Of a stretch of 64,000 nucleotides of DNA, positions 49,257-57,194 are shown in pieces. The notes below the pieces were generated by a model. The model made no database searches. It was not told the origin of the DNA and saw only the letters and a list, made by a program, of their open reading frames with translations. Each line of letters opens with the position of its first letter. Position 1 is the stretch's first letter. The position numbers and the translations under genes are program-made. The DNA is from an uncultured Myxococcales bacterium (GTDB lineage Bacteria > Myxococcota_A > UBA9042), in contig CAIYBN010000051.1 in the NCBI GenBank assembly GCA_903924465.1, forward strand, positions 1 to 64,000, given 5' to 3'.

Positions 49257-49784
49257 ATGGATAAGTCGACTGGTGTGAAGCAGGGCGCACCCAATCTCGT
49301 GGACAAGACCGAGATTTTGCAGGCGATTGCCACAGTGCTCACCGAACAGCTCCACGAGACGGTGGCCGCGCTGCAAGTGGCGCAGGCAGGCGCGACGGAT
49401 GCGGAATCGCGGCCGGAGAACAAGTACGATACCCGCGCGTTGGAGACCTCCTACCTTGCCGCTGCGCACACCGAGCGGGCGGAATCGCTGCGACGGGTGC
49501 TGGCGCAGTTGCATTTCTGGCGGCCAGAGCCAGCGCAGCAGGTCGTCGGTCCGGGGACGCTCGTGCAGCTGGACGGCGAGCGGGCGCCACGGCTGGTTTT
49601 TCTGACACCGTTTCCTGCCAGCATGACGATTCAGCTGCATGGTCAGTCCATCCAGGTGGTGACGACGCGTGCGCCGCTGGCGCTGGCACTCTTGGGCAAA
49701 CAGATCGGCGACGTGGTGACCGTGCGGGTCGCAGGCCAGACGAACGACATCGAGATCGTCGCGATCGACCCACCGAGCTTGTGA
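49257..49784 (+). CDS. GreA/GreB-family transcription elongation factor-like protein
   Basis: A 175-residue protein. An N-terminal helical part (DKTEILQAIATVLTEQLHETVAALQVAQAGATDAESRPENKYDTRALE) matches the Gre coiled coil, including the ENKYDTRALETSYL pattern of GreB-like stand-alone members, and the C-terminal part (GTLVQLDGERAPRLVFLTPF to ALLGKQIGDVVTV) the FKBP-like domain that docks on RNA polymerase. The acidic tip residues that trigger RNA cleavage cannot be placed with confidence. The start at 49257 has a weak ribosome site; an ATG at 49191 is possible but lacks one. Confidence 0.8.
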   Translation: MDKSTGVKQGAPNLVDKTEILQAIATVLTEQLHETVAALQVAQAGATDAESRPENKYDTRALETSYLAAAHTERAESLRRVLAQLHFWRPEPAQQVVGPGTLVQLDGERAPRLVFLTPFPASMTIQLHGQSIQVVTTRAPLALALLGKQIGDVVTVRVAGQTNDIEIVAIDPPSL

Positions 49785-49799
49785 CAACAGCGGCACACC

Positions 49800-51494
49800 G
49801 TGTACGATTCGCCCGTGCAGCCGCTTCCCCCCTCTCGCTGGCAGGTCGTCCTCTTCGCGGTGCTGTTGGCAGCCGTGAGCGCGGGTGTGGCGCAGCAATA
49901 TGAAGCCTTCACGTTCCTGCACGGCGACGGCGCGTTCTACGCCACGATGAACCGGTCGATGCTCGATGGCACGCTGAAGCAGCGCGCGTACCAGCCGAAT
50001 TCCTGGTACGAAAAGCCGATGGGCTGGAACAACGAGTTGGACCAGGGCTGGAGCAATATGTCCCAGGGCCCGGACGGCACGTGGTGGCCCAAGCATCCGA
50101 TTCTGCTGCCGATTCTCGGGATGCCGCTGTACTGGCTGGCCGGGCCGTTGGGCGCGCTGTGGACCAACGTCCTGCTGCTGGTGCTGGGCCTCTGGGCCGC
50201 GGCCCGCTTCGCTTCCCGACTGGTCGATCCCACGGTCGCGGCGCTCACGGCGCTGAGCTTCGCTTCGCTGCCGCTGATGACCCACAGCGCCTACAGCTAT
50301 TCCAACGACGTGATGTACGCGACGTTGACGGTCGCCGGCGTGGATCTCTTTGTCGCTGAGTCCTTTGGCTTTTCAGGTCTTCTGCTCGGTCTGGCCGTAT
50401 GGGCCAAACCGCCGCTGGCGACGTTTCCTGGGCTGCTGGGCCTTTCGCTCCTGCTGCGGCGGCAATGGCGACCGGCGCTGGCGATGGCGCTCGGCGGGCT
50501 GGCACCGATCCTGGCGATGTTCGTGCAGAATACCTGGATGTTCGGCGGCCCGCTGACGTTTTCCTATGACCGGATTCTCGTCACGCGCGGCGGTCGGCCG
50601 GCGCTGGAGGCGGCGAGCGTGAAAATGCACCGCCCGCTGCTGGCCGGGCTGAGATCGGTCTGGCAGGAGCCGAACGAGGGCCTGGTGACGCGGGTGTCCT
50701 GGGGGCTGGGCGCGCTGCTCGGCGTGCCGTGGCTGGTGCGGCGGCTGCCTCTCATCGGCGCGACGTTTCTGCTGACGCTGGGCGTCTACGCCGTGTTCTA
50801 CGCCAAGTACGAATACACGTATGCCCGATTCTACCTGCCGTGGCTGATGTTGTCGGTCGTACCGGCGGCGCTGCTGTTGCAGCAACTCGCCGATTGGCTG
50901 ACGCGCGTCGCCCAGTGGCCGAAACGGTGGCTGATTCCCATCGGGCTCCTGCTGCTCACCGCGCTCATCGTCATGACGGCCCTGTCGCACCGACCGAAGA
51001 CCCGCTGGTCCGCCGTGCGCGCCATCGGCCAGGCGCGGGTGGAGCGCGGGACGCCGCCGAACACGATTCCCTGCGATTTTTTCAACGCGCGCTGGGCCAA
51101 GTGGGAGTGCGCACAGGTCGATCGCGAGCCGTGGCAGACGTGGGGTTTGGCGGAGAACGACCAGTGCAAGCTGGACGACCCGAAGGAGCCCAAGGCCAGC
51201 AAAGAGCCGTGGCTGTGGCTGCACCCGAATCCCGGTGTGCCGCGGCGGATCTTCTTTGACCACGTGCCCGCGGGTCCACTGCGCCTGCGGTACGCGCTGG
51301 CGCCGTCGTCGCACCAGTCGGGTCTGAAATTCACGCTGACCGCGGGCAAGACGCCGCCGCAGACGCTGACGGTGAACGACATCGGCGTGGTGCACACGCT
51401 CGTGACGCCAGTCCACGATGCGACGATTGTGCTGGAAGTGCCTGAGCAGATCCACGATTGGCGGCAGTTCTGCGTGCAACTGGACGTCCCGTAG
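49800..51494 (+). CDS. GT-C-fold multi-pass membrane protein, probable glycosyltransferase
   Basis: A 564-residue inner-membrane protein with about ten helices, of the type of dolichyl-phosphate-mannose and GT39-like transferases. The first outside loop has FLHGDGAFYATMNRSM, where acidic residues near a helix end are usual for catalysis; SYSNDVMYATLTVAGVDLF follows. The C-terminal 130 residues are soluble and beta-rich. Such enzymes attach lipid-linked sugars to proteins or glycans. The GTG start lacks a clear ribosome site and a GTG 15 bases later is equally likely. It ends three bases before the converging arsC stop. Confidence 0.75.
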   Translation: MYDSPVQPLPPSRWQVVLFAVLLAAVSAGVAQQYEAFTFLHGDGAFYATMNRSMLDGTLKQRAYQPNSWYEKPMGWNNELDQGWSNMSQGPDGTWWPKHPILLPILGMPLYWLAGPLGALWTNVLLLVLGLWAAARFASRLVDPTVAALTALSFASLPLMTHSAYSYSNDVMYATLTVAGVDLFVAESFGFSGLLLGLAVWAKPPLATFPGLLGLSLLLRRQWRPALAMALGGLAPILAMFVQNTWMFGGPLTFSYDRILVTRGGRPALEAASVKMHRPLLAGLRSVWQEPNEGLVTRVSWGLGALLGVPWLVRRLPLIGATFLLTLGVYAVFYAKYEYTYARFYLPWLMLSVVPAALLLQQLADWLTRVAQWPKRWLIPIGLLLLTALIVMTALSHRPKTRWSAVRAIGQARVERGTPPNTIPCDFFNARWAKWECAQVDREPWQTWGLAENDQCKLDDPKEPKASKEPWLWLHPNPGVPRRIFFDHVPAGPLRLRYALAPSSHQSGLKFTLTAGKTPPQTLTVNDIGVVHTLVTPVHDATIVLEVPEQIHDWRQFCVQLDVP

Positions 51495-51497
51495 ACC

Positions 51498-51920
51498 TCA
51501 CAGACCGAGCGGCACCGTCCGCAGCAACTCCGCAATCTGGTCCCGCGCCGTCCGGAACCGCGCCAGCATCTGCTCACGGGTGAGCGTCGGATCGTCGCTC
51601 GCCGGATCGGCAATCGGCCAGTGCAACCGCCGCGCTTGGCCGAGGAACACCGGACAGACTTCCTCCGCGCACAGCGTCACGACGACGTCGACGGTCTGCG
51701 GCGCAATGGACTGAACCGATTTTGACGTGTGCGTCGCCAGGTCGACGCCGAGTTCCGCCAGCACGTCAATCGCATACGGATTCACCCGCGACGGCATGCT
51801 GCCAGCGCTCTGCACGTTCACGCGCTCGCCAAGAAGCTGCCGCGCCAGAGCTTCCGCCATTTGGCTGCGCGCAGAATTCGCCACACACAGGAACAACACA
51901 CCGGGCTTGCGTTGGGTCAT
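51498..51920 (-). CDS. arsC: Arsenate reductase of the low-molecular-weight phosphatase type
   Basis: A 140-residue enzyme that reduces arsenate to arsenite. The phosphatase loop is [16 protein letters not shown] with Cys12 and Arg18. Two more Cys at 84 and 89 (LCAEEVC) correspond to the redox pair of thioredoxin-linked ArsC, and thioredoxin-like genes lie in the facing arsD transcript. AGGAG nine bases before the ATG. Third gene of the arsR-arsA-arsC transcript, 12 bases after arsA. Confidence 0.93.
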   Translation of the reverse strand: MTQRKPGVLFLCVANSARSQMAEALARQLLGERVNVQSAGSMPSRVNPYAIDVLAELGVDLATHTSKSVQSIAPQTVDVVVTLCAEEVCPVFLGQARRLHWPIADPASDDPTLTREQMLARFRTARDQIAELLRTVPLGL

Positions 51921-51932
51921 TTCAATCGGCTC

Positions 51933-53603
51933 CTAAGCTTTCCATGGCAGGACAACCACCCGTTGCGACAGCGCCGCGACTTCCTGGTGGTACCGCGTCT
52001 CCTGGCTCCGCCGCTGCACGAGCACCGGATCGGTCACTTTCAGCGGCAGGAGACTCTGGTTGATGACCCACGCAAACGGGTGGATGTCCGCACGCGCCAG
52101 GTCGCGCTGCAGCTGCGCCGCTTCGTGCACCGGCGTCGCTTCCGGCAGCGTCACCAGCAGAATCCGCGTAAACAGCGGATCGCGCAGGCGCGGCAACAGG
52201 CGTTGGACCTCCGGCGGCGCTTGGCCGGCCGTCCGCAGCACTTCGCGGTGGTACGATTCGGCCGCATCAAGCAGCAGCAGCGTGTGCCCGGTCGGCGCGG
52301 TGTCGATGACCACGAACCCTTCCTGGCCTTGGTCGACGATCCGGGCAAACGCACGAAACACGGCAATTTCTTCCGTGCACGGCGAGCGCAGATCCTCCTC
52401 CAGCAGCGCCCGCCCCGCCGGGTCCAAGCCTGCGCCCGCGGTCTTGAGCACTTCCGCCGCGTAGGCCTGCGTTTCCACGACCGGATCGATGCGGCTGACG
52501 CGAATGCCCGCCACCGGTTCCCCCATCGTGTCGACCACGTGTGCGGCGGGATCGGTCGTCGTCAGATGCACCGCGTGACCCAGCTGGACCAGCTGCCGCG
52601 CGACCTCGATCGCCACGCTCGTCTTGCCCACGCCACCTTTGCCCATCGTCAAAATCACGCCGTGACCTTGTGCGGCCAGAGCCGGCAACAGCGTGTCCAG
52701 CGATGGCAGCGTCACCTCCGGCGGCGGCGTCAACAGCGCGCGGAGCGCAGCAATGCCCACCAGACCAAACGGAAGCAACGGCAGCTTCTGGATCGGCTGA
52801 TGGCGCAGACCTTCCGGAATCGCCGCTAGCGCAGCGTGACCGCGCTCCTCCAGCGCAACGGCAATCGGATCGTCGCGATCCGTGGCGGTGAACAGCGCGT
52901 TCAGCACCACCTCCACGCGCGTCAGCCCGAGGTGCGCCAGTTCCTCTCGCGTCCGCTCCGCTTCCCGCAACGCCGTTCGCTCCGGCCGAGAAACGAGCAC
53001 CAACACGGTTTTCTCGCCGTCTATCAAGGTCTTGCGCGAAGCATCGTAAAGCGCTTGTTGCGCCTGCAAACCAGCCAGTGGCCCCAGACAGGACGTGCCG
53101 CCGACGTTCGCCTCCAGAAAGCCCGTCCAGGCCGCGGGCAGCTCCAGCAACCGCAGCGTGTGACCCGTTGGCGCTGTGTCAAAGAGAACGTGATCAAACT
53201 GCGTCGTCGTCGCCGGATCGCCGAGGATCCGCGAAAACTCGTCAAAAGCAGCGATTTCCGTCGTGCACGCGCCGGAGAGCTGCTCTTCCATGCTGCGAAT
53301 CGCCGCGAGCGGCAAGACGCCGCGGTACGGCCCGACCACCTTCTCGCGGTACGCCAGCGCCGCCGCTTCTGGATCGATGTTCATCGCCGCCAGATTGGCC
53401 ACGGCAAGTATCGGGGTCGGCGCAGAATTCAAAGGCGTTTCCAAGACTTCGTCGAGATTGGATGCTGGATCCGTGCTGACGAGCAGAACGCGCAGACCTT
53501 CGTCCGCCAGTGAAATGGCCGTCGCGCAAGCCACGCTCGTTTTACCGACGCCACCTTTGCCGGTGAAGAACAAATGCCGCGGCGGGTGTTCGAAGAGGGC
53601 CAT
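51933..53603 (-). CDS. arsA: Arsenite efflux pump ATPase ArsA
   Basis: A 556-residue ATPase made of two homologous halves. Walker A GKGGVGKT occurs at 15-22 and 321-328, and the ArsA signature DTAPTGHTL follows in both halves (142-150 and 434-442). The three metalloid Cys of Escherichia coli ArsA are present: Cys113 (SGACTTEIAAF), Cys172 (GGTSCLG) and Cys409 (LRSPCTEEIAVF). It should couple ATP use to arsenite export with the membrane pump and receive metalloid from ArsD. ATG directly follows the arsR stop; a GTG one codon earlier overlaps it. Confidence 0.95.
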   Translation of the reverse strand: MALFEHPPRHLFFTGKGGVGKTSVACATAISLADEGLRVLLVSTDPASNLDEVLETPLNSAPTPILAVANLAAMNIDPEAAALAYREKVVGPYRGVLPLAAIRSMEEQLSGACTTEIAAFDEFSRILGDPATTTQFDHVLFDTAPTGHTLRLLELPAAWTGFLEANVGGTSCLGPLAGLQAQQALYDASRKTLIDGEKTVLVLVSRPERTALREAERTREELAHLGLTRVEVVLNALFTATDRDDPIAVALEERGHAALAAIPEGLRHQPIQKLPLLPFGLVGIAALRALLTPPPEVTLPSLDTLLPALAAQGHGVILTMGKGGVGKTSVAIEVARQLVQLGHAVHLTTTDPAAHVVDTMGEPVAGIRVSRIDPVVETQAYAAEVLKTAGAGLDPAGRALLEEDLRSPCTEEIAVFRAFARIVDQGQEGFVVIDTAPTGHTLLLLDAAESYHREVLRTAGQAPPEVQRLLPRLRDPLFTRILLVTLPEATPVHEAAQLQRDLARADIHPFAWVINQSLLPLKVTDPVLVQRRSQETRYHQEVAALSQRVVVLPWKA

Positions 53604-53932
53604 CACAAACCGCCGATGAGTGCCCGAAGGCGGCGAAGATTGCGCGGGTCGAGGCAGTAGCAGATGCGCGGGCCATCGATCTCACCGCGGACAAGTCCTG
53701 CATCTTTCAGCACTTTCAAGTGCTGCGAGACGGTGGACTGCGCGAGCGGCAGTTGATCGACAATTTCGCCACAGACGCAGGAAACGCGGGTGCCCAGCAG
53801 GCGAATGATTTGCACGCGCGCCGGATGGCCAATCGCCTTGGCCAGCGCCGCAAGTTCCTCATCAGCTTCGGGGCCTTCAATCGGCCGTAGGTCCGGCGTC
53901 AGTTCATTGGGCGCGCAACAGCTGGTTTCCAT
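53603..53932 (-). CDS. arsR: ArsR-family arsenic-responsive repressor
   Basis: A 109-residue winged-helix repressor of the ArsR/SmtB family. Helix-turn-helix LPLAQSTVSQHLKVLKDAGLV; the metalloid site is RVSCVCGEIVDQL with Cys52 and Cys54, the position used by plasmid-type ArsR. Extra N-terminal Cys at 5 and 6 could add ligands. It should release DNA when arsenite or antimonite binds. AAGGAGGGATC before the ATG is a very strong ribosome site. Its likely target sites are at 53943-53960 and 54039-54056. Confidence 0.95.
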   Translation of the reverse strand: METSCCAPNELTPDLRPIEGPEADEELAALAKAIGHPARVQIIRLLGTRVSCVCGEIVDQLPLAQSTVSQHLKVLKDAGLVRGEIDGPRICYCLDPRNLRRLRALIGGL

Positions 53933-53942
53933 GATCCCTCCT

Positions 53943-53983
53943 TATCGTCTGAGCACGATAGGATTGGCGCAGGCCGCTGTCAA
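53943..53983 (-). promoter_or_regulatory. arsR promoter with ArsR operator
   Basis: On the minus strand TTGACA (53983-53978) is followed after 17 bases by TATCGT (53960-53955), a good -35 and a moderate -10 box for the arsR-arsA-arsC transcript. The -10 is one arm of a perfect inverted repeat, TATCGT-N6-ACGATA at 53943-53960, ten bases before the arsR start codon. That placing suits a repressor blocking RNA polymerase. Confidence 0.7.
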
Positions 53984-54016
53984 GACGCGAGAAGAATCAG
54001 TGCTGGCAACGACGCA

Positions 54017-54056
54017 TTGACAAGAAGGTGGAAAATGCTATCGTCATCGAGCGATG
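54017..54056 (+). promoter_or_regulatory. arsD promoter with probable ArsR operator
   Basis: TTGACA at 54017-54022 and TATCGT at 54039-54044, 16 bases apart, give a promoter for the arsD-acr3 transcript. TATCGT again starts an inverted repeat with the same 6-6-6 geometry (second arm GCGATG, four of six pairs kept). This mirrors the arsR side, so one repressor likely controls both directions. Confidence 0.65.
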
Positions 54057-54103
54057 AATGGAGAGCCATCGACGGCCCTCCGCAACGACCCAGGAAGGCA
54101 ACC

Positions 54104-54472
54104 ATGACGAACCCCATTCAAGTTTTTGACCCCGCAATGTGCTGCTCGACCGGCGTCTGCGGCCCCAGCATCGATCCGTCGCTGGTGCGCTTTGCCGCCG
54201 ATCTCGAATGGCTTTCTGAGCAAGGCGTGTCGGTCGAGCGCTTCAACTTGGCGCAGCAGCCCGGCGCCTTTGCCACCCAGCCATTGGTGACCCAAGCGAT
54301 TGAGGCGCAAGGGGAAAGTGCGCTGCCAGCGGTGTTGGCCGGCGGCATGCTGAAAAGCACCGGCGCGTATCCATCGCGCGCCCAGTTGGCCGCGTGGGCG
54401 GGCATGAGCGCGAGCGAGGCGCCAGCGACCAAGCCGAAAGGCGAAGGCTGCTGCGGCAAGTGCACTTGCTGA
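54104..54472 (+). CDS. arsD: Arsenic metallochaperone ArsD
   Basis: A 122-residue ArsD that takes up arsenite and hands it to ArsA. IQVFDPAMCCSTGVCGPSIDP carries the three key Cys (13, 14 and 19; 12, 13 and 18 in Escherichia coli). A C-terminal GCCGKCTC adds further thiols. AGGAAGG before the ATG. First gene of the plus-strand ars transcript. ArsD usually sits between arsR and arsA; here it faces away from both. Confidence 0.94.
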   Translation: MTNPIQVFDPAMCCSTGVCGPSIDPSLVRFAADLEWLSEQGVSVERFNLAQQPGAFATQPLVTQAIEAQGESALPAVLAGGMLKSTGAYPSRAQLAAWAGMSASEAPATKPKGEGCCGKCTC

Positions 54473-54488
54473 AGGCGCGAGGTTGGCT

Positions 54489-54725
54489 GTGAAGATTCAG
54501 GTTTACGGAACGGGTTGTACGCCCTGCAAGATCATGTTGGCCAACGTTCAGGAAGCTGCGCGTCAGCTGAACCTGACCGATCCGGTCGTGCACATGACGC
54601 GGATCCAGGACATGCTGGCGGCCGGCATCACCGGGACGCCCGCGCTGGCGATCGACGGCGAAATCAAGGTCATGGGCAAGGCGTTGGACGTGCCGACGAT
54701 CGTTGCGATGCTGAAGAATCCTTAG
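54489..54725 (+). CDS. Small thioredoxin-fold redox protein
   Basis: A 78-residue thioredoxin-like protein (Thioredoxin_3/redox-active disulfide type) with CxxC in VYGTGCTPCKIM and the cis-Pro turn TGTPALAIDG. It is of the small kind often placed in metal and arsenic operons. The GTG start has GAGG six bases before it and gives the usual VKIQVYG opening; a TTG two codons earlier is less likely. It may supply electrons to ArsC or to the CcdA-like protein. Confidence 0.88.
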   Translation: MKIQVYGTGCTPCKIMLANVQEAARQLNLTDPVVHMTRIQDMLAAGITGTPALAIDGEIKVMGKALDVPTIVAMLKNP

Positions 54726-54744
54726 CTATTTCAGAGAAATCGCC

Positions 54745-55200
54745 ATGTCGATCAAGTCCGTGTTGGCAGCGCTTTTCATCGTCATCGCGGTCGTTCTCGT
54801 GCCGTTGTGGCTCAAGCGGGCCACCGCCGCGGCTCCGCATGCATCTACGCCAGCACCGCCGCGCACGGTTGCAGGAGCGCCCGCAACGCCCGCGCCCAAG
54901 GCGTTGCCGCGCTTTGTCGACATCGGCACGACGAGTTGTGCGCCGTGCAAGGTCATGCTGGGCGTGATGCAGGAATTGGAGTCGCGCTATCCGGACGCGC
55001 TCAAAGTCGAGTTCATCAACAGTCACGACAGCCCGGACATCGCGGAAAAATTGAATATTCAGGCGATTCCGACCCAAATCTTCTACGCTCCGAATGGCCA
55101 GGAAATCTTTCGGCACACGGGCGTCATGCGGACGGATGCGGTCGTGGCCAAGTGGACGGAATTGGGCTTGATGCTGTCGCCGGCGAAGGCCGCGCCATGA
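54745..55200 (+). CDS. Membrane-anchored thioredoxin-like protein
   Basis: A 151-residue protein with an N-terminal hydrophobic anchor (VLAALFIVIAVVLVPLWL) and Ala/Pro linker, then a thioredoxin fold with CAPC in IGTTSCAPCKVMLGVM and the cis-Pro IQAIPTQIFY. The domain is expected on the outer face. Its stop overlaps the ccdA-like start (ATGA), so the two are made together and probably exchange electrons. Confidence 0.88.
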   Translation: MSIKSVLAALFIVIAVVLVPLWLKRATAAAPHASTPAPPRTVAGAPATPAPKALPRFVDIGTTSCAPCKVMLGVMQELESRYPDALKVEFINSHDSPDIAEKLNIQAIPTQIFYAPNGQEIFRHTGVMRTDAVVAKWTELGLMLSPAKAAP

Positions 55201-55898
55201 GCGTCAACGACTTGGTTTTTCAACTCACCGACGCCGTCAGCGGCACGCCTGCCATCGCGCTTGGCGCTTCACTCGTCTGGGGCGTCATCAGCGTGCTACT
55301 GAGCCCCTGCCACTTGGGCACCATTCCGCTCGTCATCGGCTTTGTCGGCTCCGGCACCGCCACGACGCGCGGACGCGGCACCGCACTGGCATTCTCCTTC
55401 GCTGGCGGCATGTTGGCGGCGATCCTGCTCGTCGGATTGGTCGTGTTTTGGCTTGGCCACGCCTTGACCGCGTTTGGCGCGGCCAGCAACTACGTCATCG
55501 CCGCGATCTTTTTGTTGGCCGGCTTGAACTTGATTGGCATTCTGCCGATGCCGGAAAAGGGCCTGTCGCTGGGCGGCGCCAAGGGCAAGGGATTGCTGGC
55601 GGCGGCCGGCATCGGTCTGGTGCTCGGGATTGGACTGTCGCCCTGCACGTTCGCGTTTATCGCGCCGATTCTGGGCGCGACCGCTGGCAGCGCAGCGCGG
55701 CATCCAGCGTTGAGCGTCGGTATGCTCGTGGCCTTCGGCATCGGCCACTGCGGCGTCATCGGCGGCGCGGGCTCATCGACGGAATTCGTGCAGCGCTACC
55801 TGGATTGGAACGAGGCGTCGCGCACCGTCAAGGTCGCCAAAATCGTCTGTGGTATTCTGGTCTTGTTGGCCGTGGCCGTGCTTGTGTACACAGCCTGA
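55197..55898 (+). CDS. CcdA/DsbD-like transmembrane electron carrier
   Basis: A 233-residue membrane protein with about six helices. The two redox Cys are in LLSPCHLGTIPLV and GLSPCTFAFIAPIL, which is the pattern of the DsbD transmembrane domain and CcdA. It carries reducing power from cytoplasmic thioredoxin across the membrane to outer thiol proteins, here likely the preceding membrane thioredoxin. No cytochrome c maturation gene is nearby, so an arsenic-linked role is favoured. Start overlaps the previous stop. Confidence 0.88.
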   Translation: MSVNDLVFQLTDAVSGTPAIALGASLVWGVISVLLSPCHLGTIPLVIGFVGSGTATTRGRGTALAFSFAGGMLAAILLVGLVVFWLGHALTAFGAASNYVIAAIFLLAGLNLIGILPMPEKGLSLGGAKGKGLLAAAGIGLVLGIGLSPCTFAFIAPILGATAGSAARHPALSVGMLVAFGIGHCGVIGGAGSSTEFVQRYLDWNEASRTVKVAKIVCGILVLLAVAVLVYTA

Positions 55899-55928
55899 GC
55901 GTACAATCGCCCACGGGGAGAACGGACG

Positions 55929-57005
55929 ATGGCCAACGAGACCGCCAAGCGAATGGGCTTTTTTGAGCGCTACCTGTCGGTGTGGGTACTCGCCTGCATG
56001 GCCCTTGGCATCGCGTTTGGCACCTGGGCGCCGGACGCCGTTCGCCGCCTCAGCAGTTGGGAATTCGTCGCCGATTCGCACGTCAACGCGCCGATTGCCG
56101 TGCTCATCTGGCTGATGATTTACCCGATGATGCTGAAAATCGACTTCGCCGGCATTCGCGGCGTCGCGCAACGTCCCAAGGGCTTGGTCATCACGCTGTT
56201 CGTCAACTGGCTGGTCAAACCGTTCAGCATGGCGTTTCTCGGCTGGTTCTTCCTGCACGTCGTCTTCGCCTCACTGGTCTCGCCGGACGACGCCAGGCAG
56301 TACACTGCCGGGCTCATCATTCTCGCCGCGGCGCCCTGCACGGCGATGGTCTTCGTCTGGAGCCAGCTCACGGACGGCGATCCGGCCTACACGTTGGCGC
56401 AGGTTGCGGTGAACGACCTCATCATGCTCGTGGCGTTCGCGCCCATCGTGATGCTGCTGCTCGGTGTGGCGAACGTGACGATTCCCTCTACCGTCCTGCT
56501 GACGTCCGTCGTCGTCTTCATCGTGATTCCGCTGGCGGCGGGCTACCTGTCGCGGCGCGTGTTGATTCGGGCCAAAGGCGCTGCCTGGCTGGACGCGCAG
56601 TTCCTCCCGCGTCTCGCGCCGGTCACGATTCTCGCCCTGCTGGCGACGCTGGTGCTGATCTTCGCTTTCCAGGCGGAAAACCTGACGCGCCATTGGCTTG
56701 TCGTGCTGCTGATCGCCGTGCCCATCCTCGTGCAGGTCTATTTCAACTCCAGCCTGACCTATCTGTTGATGCGTTTCTTCCAGGTTCCGCACAACGTTGC
56801 AGCGCCGGGTGCGCTTATCGGGGCCAGCAATTTCTTTGAGCTGGCGGTGGCCGTGGCCATCACGCTGTTCGGCCCGAGTTCGGGCGCAGCGCTCGCGACG
56901 GTCGTTGGTGTGCTCGTGGAAGTACCGGTGATGCTGTCGGTTTGTCAGATCTGCAACGGCACGCGCGGCTGGTACGGCCGGGGCCTGAGTGATTCCGAGC
57001 TTTGA
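55929..57005 (+). CDS. acr3: Arsenite efflux permease of the ACR3 family
   Basis: A 358-residue inner-membrane pump with ten helices. Diagnostic segments are LIWLMIYPMMLKIDF, the conserved Cys in LAAAPCTAMVFVWS and GASNFFELAVAVAI. It exports arsenite using the proton gradient and may couple to ArsA, which usually pairs with ArsB but also occurs with Acr3. Last gene of the plus-strand ars transcript. GGGGAG upstream of the ATG; no terminator was recognised after it. Confidence 0.94.
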   Translation: MANETAKRMGFFERYLSVWVLACMALGIAFGTWAPDAVRRLSSWEFVADSHVNAPIAVLIWLMIYPMMLKIDFAGIRGVAQRPKGLVITLFVNWLVKPFSMAFLGWFFLHVVFASLVSPDDARQYTAGLIILAAAPCTAMVFVWSQLTDGDPAYTLAQVAVNDLIMLVAFAPIVMLLLGVANVTIPSTVLLTSVVVFIVIPLAAGYLSRRVLIRAKGAAWLDAQFLPRLAPVTILALLATLVLIFAFQAENLTRHWLVVLLIAVPILVQVYFNSSLTYLLMRFFQVPHNVAAPGALIGASNFFELAVAVAITLFGPSSGAALATVVGVLVEVPVMLSVCQICNGTRGWYGRGLSDSEL

Positions 57006-57194
57006 CCGACGACCTGGCATGCTGAGGATTTCCGTTCTCATTCCTTAGATAATTCCACGACGCATGGCGCCAAGGTTCACGCACCCTATCCTGAGGATGC
57101 GTTTGACCGGGAATCGCGCTTCGACGCAGGAGACAAGTCTGCGCGGCGCATCACTCTGTATGCCCAGCCCTGATCGGGGCCGGGTGCGTATTCC

